Shown one piece after another: positions 1 through 5,530 of a stretch of 7,783 bases of DNA (positions within the stretch are counted from its first letter, which is position 1; each line of letters begins with the position of its first letter). The notes beneath the pieces were generated by a model. The model was not told where the DNA came from, did not search any database, and was given only the letters and a program-made list of their open reading frames with translations. The position numbers and the translations under genes are program-made. Source of the DNA: CAZFGN01 sp964518695 (lineage in GTDB: Bacteria; Patescibacteriota; Minisyncoccia; UBA6257; Colwellbacteraceae); contig CAZFGN010000028.1 of assembly GCA_964518695.1 (NCBI GenBank), positions 1-7,783 on the forward strand. Reading direction: 5' to 3'.

Positions 1-443
1 TCCATTTTATTGGCTTTGCCTTTATTTACGGTTTCGCGCGTAGAAACCTCGTATTCCTTTTCAATTGCGTGGTCGCTCCCCGTAACCGACGAAGTCACTG
101 TTCCATCATTAGATAGCAAAAGTAGTCCCTCGCTGCTTTTATCAAGCCTGCCAACAACATTTAGTTTCTCAAACTCAGGGAAAATTTCAAACACCGTTTC
201 ACCTTCAGAACTAATTTTTGAAGAAACGATACCCCGCGGCTTGTAGACAACCACGGTCATTTTATTAGTCCTCTCTTTGTAATGTCGATCCAATATCCCA
301 ACTTTATCTTTAGTCGGGTCTATCTGCACTCCCATCTCTCGCACCACCAAACCATTCAAAGTTATAAGCCCTTTCCTTATATAATCTTCAGCCTCTCTAC
401 GAGATAAAATTTTTTGTTCCGATAAGTATTTTTGTATCCTCAT
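1..443 (-). CDS. RsuA/RluB-family rRNA pseudouridine synthase (3' end cut by window edge)
   Basis: Translating the minus strand from the ATG at 443-441 gives an open frame of 147 codons that runs off the left edge. Residues 1-50 look like an S4 RNA-binding domain (MRIQKYLSEQ, then SRREAEDYIRKGLITLNG). The catalytic domain follows: YKPRGIVSS at 67-75 matches the NKPxGxxSS motif, and GRLDKSSEGLLLLSNDG at 98-114 holds the catalytic-loop aspartate (D101) of the RsuA/RluB/RluE/RluF group. These enzymes isomerise one uridine of 16S or 23S rRNA to pseudouridine. The specific target (16S U516-like or 23S 2605-like) cannot be told from the fragment. The start overlaps the exporter stop as ATGA (443-440), so translation is probably coupled. 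No Shine-Dalgarno sequence is visible ahead of the ATG. Confidence 0.93.
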   Translation of the reverse strand, partial: MRIQKYLSEQKILSRREAEDYIRKGLITLNGLVVREMGVQIDPTKDKVGILDRHYKERTNKMTVVVYKPRGIVSSKISSEGETVFEIFPEFEKLNVVGRLDKSSEGLLLLSNDGTVTSSVTGSDHAIEKEYEVSTRETVNKGKANKM

Positions 444-2221
444 TGTGAAACAGTCTGTGGCCGATCAGCTAAAAATCCTTCCACCTGAAGCTGAACCATA
501 GTTTTGTATGTAGCGCAAGTTTTAAGGAGATTTACATGACTACCCCTACCTATTATCCTACCATTCTCAAGCACCAATATAATATCGGCGTTACGCACCG
601 TTGATAGTCGGTGAGCTATGATCAATGTGGTTTTTTTCTTCATAAGCTCGTTCAACCCCTGCTGAACCTTCCTCTCGGTAATACTATCGAGCGCGCTTGT
701 CGGTTCGTCGAGCACGACTATTTTAGGATTCTTCAGTATCGCTCGTGCGATAGCTATTCTCTGTTTCTCTCCTCCGGAAAGACGGACTCCTCTTTCGCCG
801 ATGAAAGTATCGTAACCCTTAGCAAGTTTTTCCGCGAATTCATGCGCGTGAGCCTGTTTTGCCGCCTGAACGATTCTTGACCTTGTCGCTTGCGCATCAC
901 CGTAGGCGATATTTTGCGCCAATGTTTCGTTGTACATCGCGTTCTCCTGGAGCACGGTCCCAACGTGTTTCTTAATCTCTTCCAAATCGAACTTCCGAAG
1001 GTCTATTCCATCAATAGTAATATGACCGCTCGTGGGATCTACAAGTCTAGTGAGAAGCGTCATGATAGTCGTCTTCCCCGAACCAGAATGTCCCACCAAT
1101 GCAACCGTTTGCCCTGGCTTAATCACAAAAGAAACATCATGTAATTCGAAACTACTTTTTTCTTTCGCGTAAGAAAAAGAAACATGATCAAACGCAATTT
1201 CACCTTTGATTTCAGAGATATAAATTGGAGATGGAGGATTACTAACGGAATCCTGCTGGGCAAAGAGCCTCAACAGACTCTCAATATGCTGTGCCCGGCG
1301 CATATATTGAGGAAGAATATCTCCTAAAAGATGCAGTGGCGTGAGTATTTCGTTCAAAAGCCCCATAAACATAAACAGTGTTCCCAAAGTGATTGAACCG
1401 TCCTTTACAAAGAAAATTCCCGTTCCTAAAACCATGAAACGCGCGAGCGCGTCCGGATTTAACATCTCGACTAATCGCCATTTTTTATTAAGCGCTAACT
1501 GCGCTCCGCTCGCGCGATCGGTGTAAAATTTATGGCGTTCAAGGAAAATATCTTCATCAGGGTTTAGTTTGTAGGTAACAATATTCCCTACTTGGTCAGA
1601 AAGATGCTCGTGCTTTTCTTTCCACATCTTATTCACTGCCCTTTGCTCATTCTCATACTTTTTCACGTGGCGCACGATAAACCAAAGAGTTGGCGGTATC
1701 ACAGAAATCGCCACAAGCGTCATTTGCCAACTGACAAAAACAGCAATGGTTAACATTCCCACGAATCCGAGAATGGCAGATGAGAAATTACCCAGCCACC
1801 AATTAGTCATTTCAAAAGTGCTTACATCCGCGTCATCAACTATTTTTGAATAACTGCTGGAATGTTCCGCCATATGTTTCGCGTAATCAAGCCGCAGAAG
1901 GCGCTCATAGCCCTTCATATGAATTTCTTGTGAGTTATTGTTCCCAATTTTCCACGAAAGAAAAGACTTCCCCGCGTTCGTAATATTCGAAACGATGGCC
2001 AACAAAAACCATACGATGACCACGAAAACAAGCATCCTCACTTGAGAAGTCGCAAAACTCTTTTCGATAAGACCGGATGTGAGCGTATCAACGACCACTT
2101 TGTAAAGATAAGGTTGCCCGAGGCGCGCCCCCACGCTCACAAAAAGCAGAATCACTAAAAATACCAGAGATTTTTTCTGCCTAAAGGCAAGCGTGAAAAC
2201 ATATTTAAGATAATTCGGCAC
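440..2221 (-). CDS. ABC exporter half-transporter (MsbA/multidrug type), membrane and ATPase domains fused
   Basis: The 593-residue protein has the order of an ABC type-1 exporter. Residues about 15-310 are a transmembrane domain with hydrophobic stretches near 18-32, 62-80, 145-187 and 262-300. Residues about 340-580 are an ATPase domain. The ATPase motifs are complete: A-loop Tyr351, Walker A GHSGSGKT (377-384), Q-loop Gln425, signature LSGGEKQ (481-487), Walker B IVVLDEPT (501-508, catalytic Glu506), D-loop SALD and switch His537. It probably works as a dimer in the cytoplasmic membrane and exports a lipid, drug or peptide; the substrate cannot be inferred. The start is GTG at 2221, because an in-frame TAG lies at 2233-2231 and no other start precedes the first helix. 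An AGGAG sits at 2238-2234, 12 nt away, which is far for a ribosome binding site. The stop overlaps the ATG of the downstream pseudouridine synthase. Confidence 0.95.
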   Translation of the reverse strand: MPNYLKYVFTLAFRQKKSLVFLVILLFVSVGARLGQPYLYKVVVDTLTSGLIEKSFATSQVRMLVFVVIVWFLLAIVSNITNAGKSFLSWKIGNNNSQEIHMKGYERLLRLDYAKHMAEHSSSYSKIVDDADVSTFEMTNWWLGNFSSAILGFVGMLTIAVFVSWQMTLVAISVIPPTLWFIVRHVKKYENEQRAVNKMWKEKHEHLSDQVGNIVTYKLNPDEDIFLERHKFYTDRASGAQLALNKKWRLVEMLNPDALARFMVLGTGIFFVKDGSITLGTLFMFMGLLNEILTPLHLLGDILPQYMRRAQHIESLLRLFAQQDSVSNPPSPIYISEIKGEIAFDHVSFSYAKEKSSFELHDVSFVIKPGQTVALVGHSGSGKTTIMTLLTRLVDPTSGHITIDGIDLRKFDLEEIKKHVGTVLQENAMYNETLAQNIAYGDAQATRSRIVQAAKQAHAHEFAEKLAKGYDTFIGERGVRLSGGEKQRIAIARAILKNPKIVVLDEPTSALDSITERKVQQGLNELMKKKTTLIIAHRLSTVRNADIILVLENGRIIGRGSHVNLLKTCATYKTMVQLQVEGFLADRPQTVSQ

Positions 2222-2227
2222 AGGGTA

Positions 2228-2255
2228 ATTCTACTCCTATTCTCCAAAGTGGCAA
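2228..2255 (-). promoter_or_regulatory. Predicted promoter of the ABC exporter, probably leaderless
   Basis: On the minus strand TTGCCA (2255-2250) and TAGAAT (2233-2228) are 16 bp apart. These match the sigma-70 hexamers at 4 of 6 and 5 of 6 positions. The -10 box ends exactly 6 nt before the GTG start, so transcription should begin at or next to the start codon. Its -10 box overlaps the base of the only AGGAG in the region, so that sequence would not be in the mRNA if this promoter is used. Confidence 0.5.
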
Positions 2256-2275
2256 TAGAATTAGGCCTATTCATG

Positions 2276-2297
2276 ATTCTAACCAAAGTGTTAGAAT
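2276..2297. repeat. 8-bp perfect inverted repeat between divergent genes, candidate operator
   Basis: ATTCTAAC (2276-2283) and GTTAGAAT (2290-2297) are perfect reverse complements with a 6-nt spacer. Read outward on either strand, each arm contains TAGAAT, a 5 of 6 match to a -10 box. The element may therefore be a repressor site between the divergent exporter and DUF2000 genes, or a pair of back-to-back -10 elements. No T-tract follows, so a terminator is unlikely. Confidence 0.45.
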
Positions 2298-2318
2298 AAA
2301 ATATAGATTTAACGGATT

Positions 2319-2741
2319 ATGGAACAAGATTTCTCGAAAAAGGTGGTAATTGTTGTACGAAAGGATTTGCCACAATGGCAAATCCTTAACGCCGTAGCTC
2401 ATATAAGCGCCTACGCGGGCAATGTCATGAAGACATCCTTTAGTACCGGTGAATTTTTTATTACCAAAGATGAGATTAATTATCCGCGCAATTCACAATA
2501 TCCTATCATCATTCTTGTAGCAACGCATATTGACCTACAAAAACTTTTGCCGAGCATCCGCGTTTCCCAACTCCCCTATCTGTGCTTTTTTCAAGAAATG
2601 ATTGAAACAAACGATGACAGTGAAATTCAAGAGATTCTCATGACCAAAGAGGCCAAAGATCTTGAATATCTTGGTATTGGAATTTTTGGAGAAAAAGAAA
2701 AGGTAAGCGAACTTACAAACAAATTTTCACTATACAAATAA
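2319..2741 (+). CDS. DUF2000 family protein (peptidyl-tRNA hydrolase 2-like fold)
   Basis: The product is 140 residues, cytoplasmic, with no signal peptide or membrane segment. The N-terminal stretch VVIVVRKDLPQWQILNAVAH (9-28) and the C-terminal LGIGIFGEKEKVSELTNKF (118-136) resemble the DUF2000 family, recognised from memory and not searched. That family is assigned to the peptidyl-tRNA hydrolase II-like fold, and the R-x-D-L and N-x-x-A-H positions parallel the opening of PTH2 enzymes; hydrolase activity is not established. The ATG at 2319 has no Shine-Dalgarno sequence (only CGGATT). A perfect 12-bp hairpin covers codons 15-23. The gene leads the plus-strand cluster with the DUF192 gene and obg, 19 nt ahead of the next start. 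Confidence 0.75.
   Translation: MEQDFSKKVVIVVRKDLPQWQILNAVAHISAYAGNVMKTSFSTGEFFITKDEINYPRNSQYPIIILVATHIDLQKLLPSIRVSQLPYLCFFQEMIETNDDSEIQEILMTKEAKDLEYLGIGIFGEKEKVSELTNKFSLYK
2361..2387 (+). repeat. Perfect 12-bp stem-loop inside the start of the DUF2000 gene
   Basis: AAGGATTTGCCA (2361-2372) and TGGCAAATCCTT (2376-2387) are exact reverse complements around a 3-nt loop, CAA. The hairpin begins 42 nt after the ATG and covers codons for K-D-L-P-Q-W-Q-I-L. It lacks a T-tract on the plus strand and has only a short TTT on the minus strand, so it is not a convincing terminator. It would form a very stable mRNA hairpin early in the coding region. Confidence 0.7.
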
Positions 2742-2760
2742 CACTAATTATTATTTACCT

Positions 2761-3168
2761 TTGACTCTGCCTAGAACAAGCCTCCACAGGAAAATAGAAC
2801 GCGTCTGTTTTAAAGACTATTGTTTTGAGATCGAACTTGCTGATACTCTTATTAAGNNNNNNNNNNTTAAGAAAGCTCTTGGGCTAATGTTTCGAAATCA
2901 TCTAGATCCAAATAAAGGAATGTTGTTCTGTTTTGGGAAAGATAGGATAATCCCTGTTTGGATGCTTAATATGCGCATCCCACTTGACATTCTCTGGATT
3001 GGAGAGAACAAAAAGATAATCCATATCGCAAGAAATGTGAAACCGTGCAAAGGTGTATTGTGTCCCGCTATATACCCCAAAGAACGCGCCAGATACGTAT
3101 TAGAGATCAATGCCGGCGTTTCTCAAAAACTTGGAATGTCGAAAGGGCTAACTCTTAAGCTAGTTTAA
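2761..3168 (+). CDS. DUF192 family protein, interrupted by a 10-N assembly gap
   Basis: The frame encodes 135 residues including four unknown ones. It matches the DUF192 family (recognised from memory): EIELADT, GLMFRNHL, GMLFCF, VWMLNMRIPLDILWI (family form FWMKNTxIPLDI), VKPCKGVLCP and YVLEINAG appear in the family order. Function is unknown for the family as a whole. Many members are exported or lipid-anchored, but this one shows no N-terminal membrane segment. The start is TTG at 2761, the only usual start before the domain; it has no Shine-Dalgarno sequence and is uncertain. Collapsing the gap on the shared TTAAG shortens the protein by five residues to about 130 without changing frame. 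It sits 19 nt after the DUF2000 gene and 9 nt before obg, so co-transcription is likely. Confidence 0.85.
   Translation: MTLPRTSLHRKIERVCFKDYCFEIELADTLIKXXXXKKALGLMFRNHLDPNKGMLFCFGKDRIIPVWMLNMRIPLDILWIGENKKIIHIARNVKPCKGVLCPAIYPKERARYVLEINAGVSQKLGMSKGLTLKLV
2857..2866. other. Scaffold gap of 10 Ns, probably a false gap
   Basis: Ten Ns separate ATTAAG and TTAAGAAAG. The 5-base TTAAG on both sides suggests that the two contig ends overlap. Merging them removes 15 nt, keeps the frame and yields ADT-LIKKAL-GLMFR, which has the six residues normally found between ADT and GLMfR in DUF192 proteins. Confidence 0.8.
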
Positions 3169-3177
3169 AACAAATTG

Positions 3178-4149
3178 ATGCTTATTGATGAGGTAAAAAT
3201 TAATATTGAAGCTGGTAACGGTGGGAAGGGCGCCGTGGCTTTCAATAAAAATCTAATGAGTTTGGGACCAGCTGGCGGCAGTGGCGGCAAAGGCGGGAGT
3301 GTTTATTTTGAAGGTATTTCAGATTTAAACGCCCTAAACCAATTCAGATATAAAAAAGATATTAAAGCGGATGATGGGAAAGATGGGAAAGGGCAATTCA
3401 GTGATGGCCGCGACGGAAAAGATCTAATTTTAAAGATTCCTGTAGGAACCGTAATCCATAAGACAACGACCGATGAAACTCAAGAATTATTAAAAATCGG
3501 CGAGAGAATCCTGGTGGCTAAAGGAGGCGTTGGTGGAAAAGGAAACTTTCAATTCAAATCTTCCACAAACACTAGTCCCAAGCAGTTTCAATTAGGCCTC
3601 TCCGGTCAAAACCTCACCGTTACTCTCGAGCTCAAACTCATTGCTGATGTTGGGCTCATCGGTTTGCCGAACGCGGGAAAGTCGAGCTTGCTAAATGAAC
3701 TTACCAAAGCGAAAAGCAGGGTTGCTAATTATCCTTTCACGACTCTGGAACCAAACCTAGGGGTATATTACGAACTCATTCTCGCGGATATCCCCGGACT
3801 TATTGAAGGTGCCTCCACTGGTAAGGGCCTGGGCATAAAGTTTCTCCGCCATATTGAACGCACTAATATCATTTTCCATCTGATTTCCGCGGAATCGGAA
3901 AACCCGACAAAAGATTACAAAACCGTCAAAAAGGAACTCCAAACATACAGTAAAGAACTGGGGAAGAAAACCGAGTACATTTTTCTAAGCAAGAGTGACA
4001 CCGTAACACAAGAAGAAGTAAAAAAGAAAATTGATACCCTTTTCAAGATTCACAAAAGGGTCTTATCAATTTCTATCCACGACTGGGACAGTCTTGAGAA
4101 AGTAAAAAATATTTTAAATAAGATGAAATCTGAAAAGGGAAACAATTAG
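3178..4149 (+). CDS. obg: Obg GTPase, ribosome assembly, without C-terminal OCT domain
   Basis: The product is 323 residues when read from the ATG at 3178; a TTG immediately before it (3175) is less likely because Obg proteins begin M-x-I-D-E-V-K. Residues 1-158 form the glycine-rich Obg fold, with many GG pairs, and 159-318 the G domain. G1 is GLPNAGKS (162-169), the switch region YPFTTLEPN (185-193), G3 DIPGLIEGA (204-212), G4 SKSD (271-274, Ser for the usual Asn) and G5 near SIS (297-299). Obg binds the large ribosomal subunit and takes part in its maturation and in stress responses. The protein ends right after the G domain, so the OCT extension of many longer homologues is absent. It follows the DUF192 gene by 9 nt and converges on the helicase gene with a 14-nt gap. 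No Shine-Dalgarno sequence is visible. Confidence 0.96.
   Translation: MLIDEVKINIEAGNGGKGAVAFNKNLMSLGPAGGSGGKGGSVYFEGISDLNALNQFRYKKDIKADDGKDGKGQFSDGRDGKDLILKIPVGTVIHKTTTDETQELLKIGERILVAKGGVGGKGNFQFKSSTNTSPKQFQLGLSGQNLTVTLELKLIADVGLIGLPNAGKSSLLNELTKAKSRVANYPFTTLEPNLGVYYELILADIPGLIEGASTGKGLGIKFLRHIERTNIIFHLISAESENPTKDYKTVKKELQTYSKELGKKTEYIFLSKSDTVTQEEVKKKIDTLFKIHKRVLSISIHDWDSLEKVKNILNKMKSEKGNN
4020..4072 (-). terminator. Possible terminator of the typA-helicase operon, inside obg
   Basis: AAATTGATA+CCCTTTT (4028-4043) pairs with AAAAGGG+TATCAATTT (4054-4072), a 16-bp stem with a 3-nt bulge (TCT, 4061-4063) and a 10-nt loop. On the minus strand the stem is followed by a T-rich run, TTTTCTTTTTT (4030-4020). 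It lies 92 nt beyond the helicase stop codon, on the antisense side of obg, and the 14-bp convergent gap itself has no terminator. The AT-rich base of the stem is atypical. On the plus strand no T-run follows. Confidence 0.5.
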
Positions 4150-4163
4150 ACGTGTTTGCTTAA

Positions 4164-5480
4164 TTATCTTCTTGGCTTGGGGTGATTAAATCCACCTCGC
4201 CCTCTAAATCCGCGATGTCCACCGGAATAAACACGGGCACTACTCGTTTGGCCGGAACGTGAATGAGGCCTGAAAGTGACTCCACGGGGCGAGCGATACG
4301 ACGGTTGACTACCATAACTAGAACGCGATTCTTGCGCTTCTCGTATCCTATCACTCTTCCGGGCCGGAGGCAATTCAGGAAGCTTCGAACGCGGCAATAC
4401 GCCGCGTATCAATCGCTCGATCCCTAGAACATCACGCCTCTGATCCGGAGTGGCGAAAGAAATAGCGTGTCCCGTACCGCCTGCCCTAGCAGTCCGACCA
4501 ATGCGATGTACATAGTCTTCCGGACTTTGAGGGAGATCATAATTTAACACGAGCTCAATCCCTTTTACGTCAATTCCTCGCGCGGCAATGTCAGTTGCCA
4601 CAAGTACGCGGTATCTACCATTCTTGAATCCTTCAAGCGCTTCACGACGTTGCCCAAGTGAACGATTAGAATGAATCTCGGCGGCAGTATGACCCATTGC
4701 GCGAACATTCGCTGTAATCTTGCGTGCTCCAAATTTAGTCCGCGAAAATATAAGTACAGAACCGCGGTATTCATATAGAACTTTCTCCAAGAGACGCGGC
4801 TTGTCATTCTTATCCACAAAAAAAAGCTCTTGAGTCACTTTCTCTACGGTAGTGCCCGAAGGAGCAATCTCCACGCGTATGGGAAGTTTCATATTTGCGC
4901 TCGCCATAGCCATGATATCTCGCGGCATTGTAGCCGAAAAAAGCATTGTCTGCCGGTTACGAGGTACGTTACCAAGTATGCGCCCAATCTGCGGTGCGAA
5001 ACCCATATCAAGCATCCGATCTGCCTCATCAAGCACGAGTATGCCTACGAAACTTAAGGAAATTGTTTTTTCTTGGAGGTGGTCAATAATCCTCCCTGGT
5101 GTTCCGATAACTATCTGCGGATCTTTTTGAAGCGCAAAAATTTGGCGACGGATGGACTCTCCACCAACAAGAACCGCTGTACGCAAACCTAACGAGCGAC
5201 CAATTTTCTCAAATGTTTCATTGACCTGGAATGCCAACTCTCTTGTAGGAAGAATCACTAGTCCTTTTTTACCTTGAAGAATGGCCTGGATCATAGGAAT
5301 CCCGAAAGCAAGTGTTTTGCCCGTACCAGTTTGAGCAATACCGACGAGGTCTTTGCCCTCGATTGCCGGAGGAATTGACCGTTCTTGAATAGGCGTAGGA
5401 ACCTTAAAATTCAATCTATGCAGTACCTCTAATATATTCGGAGCAATTCCAAGGTTATAAAAATCAGGAGGCTTGTTCAT
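4164..5480 (-). CDS. DEAD-box ATP-dependent RNA helicase with basic Arg/Ser/Gly tail (RhlE/CsdA-like)
   Basis: The product is 438 residues from the ATG at 5480; a TTG 18 nt upstream would add six residues but is less likely. All superfamily 2 motifs are present: Q motif (Phe7, Gln32), motif I AQTGTGKT (49-56), Ia PTRELA (78-83), Ib TPGR (127-130), II DEAD (151-154), III SAT (182-184), V ATDIAARGID (295-304) and VI HRIGRTAR (325-332). Residues from about 376 onward form a disordered-looking tail rich in R, S and G, ending in FRGRGGFNHPKPRR, probably for non-specific RNA binding. Such helicases remodel rRNA during ribosome assembly or mRNA during decay; the exact role is not determined. It lies 50 nt after typA on the same strand and also has its own promoter-like sequence. 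No Shine-Dalgarno sequence precedes the ATG. Confidence 0.95.
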   Translation of the reverse strand: MNKPPDFYNLGIAPNILEVLHRLNFKVPTPIQERSIPPAIEGKDLVGIAQTGTGKTLAFGIPMIQAILQGKKGLVILPTRELAFQVNETFEKIGRSLGLRTAVLVGGESIRRQIFALQKDPQIVIGTPGRIIDHLQEKTISLSFVGILVLDEADRMLDMGFAPQIGRILGNVPRNRQTMLFSATMPRDIMAMASANMKLPIRVEIAPSGTTVEKVTQELFFVDKNDKPRLLEKVLYEYRGSVLIFSRTKFGARKITANVRAMGHTAAEIHSNRSLGQRREALEGFKNGRYRVLVATDIAARGIDVKGIELVLNYDLPQSPEDYVHRIGRTARAGGTGHAISFATPDQRRDVLGIERLIRGVLPRSKLPELPPARKSDRIREAQESRSSYGSQPSYRSPRGVTFRPHSRSGQTSSARVYSGGHRGFRGRGGFNHPKPRR

Positions 5481-5486
5481 AAATGC

Positions 5487-5515
5487 ATGATAACACAAAA
5501 AAGGCGAAACGGCAA
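5487..5515 (-). promoter_or_regulatory. Predicted leaderless promoter of the DEAD-box helicase gene
   Basis: On the minus strand TTGCCG (5515-5510) and TATCAT (5492-5487) are separated by 17 bp and match the sigma-70 hexamers at 4 of 6 and 5 of 6 positions. GCATTT then leads directly to the ATG at 5480, so the expected start of transcription is the A of the start codon. The layout is the same as at the ABC exporter. It lies in the 50-nt gap after typA, so the helicase could be read both from typA and from here. Confidence 0.5.
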
Positions 5516-5530
5516 GTCCATCATTGATTT

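Noticed and set aside
10..246. A 78-codon plus-strand frame at the left edge.
   Set aside because: It is antisense to the pseudouridine synthase, whose conserved motifs are read from the minus strand over the same bases.
1157..1178. TTTTTCTT/AAGAAAAA inverted repeat in the exporter gene.
   Set aside because: Built almost only of A and T from Lys/Ser-rich codons in the linker after the A-loop; weak and expected from composition.
2984..3021. TTGACA at 2984-2989 in the DUF192 gene as an internal promoter for obg.
   Set aside because: No -10-like hexamer at 16-18 bp; the nearest GATAAT is 26 bp away.
4830..5130. Overlapping plus-strand frames of 75 and 92 codons opposite the helicase gene.
   Set aside because: They are antisense to the conserved helicase motif region, resemble no known protein and are readily explained as shadows of a real gene.
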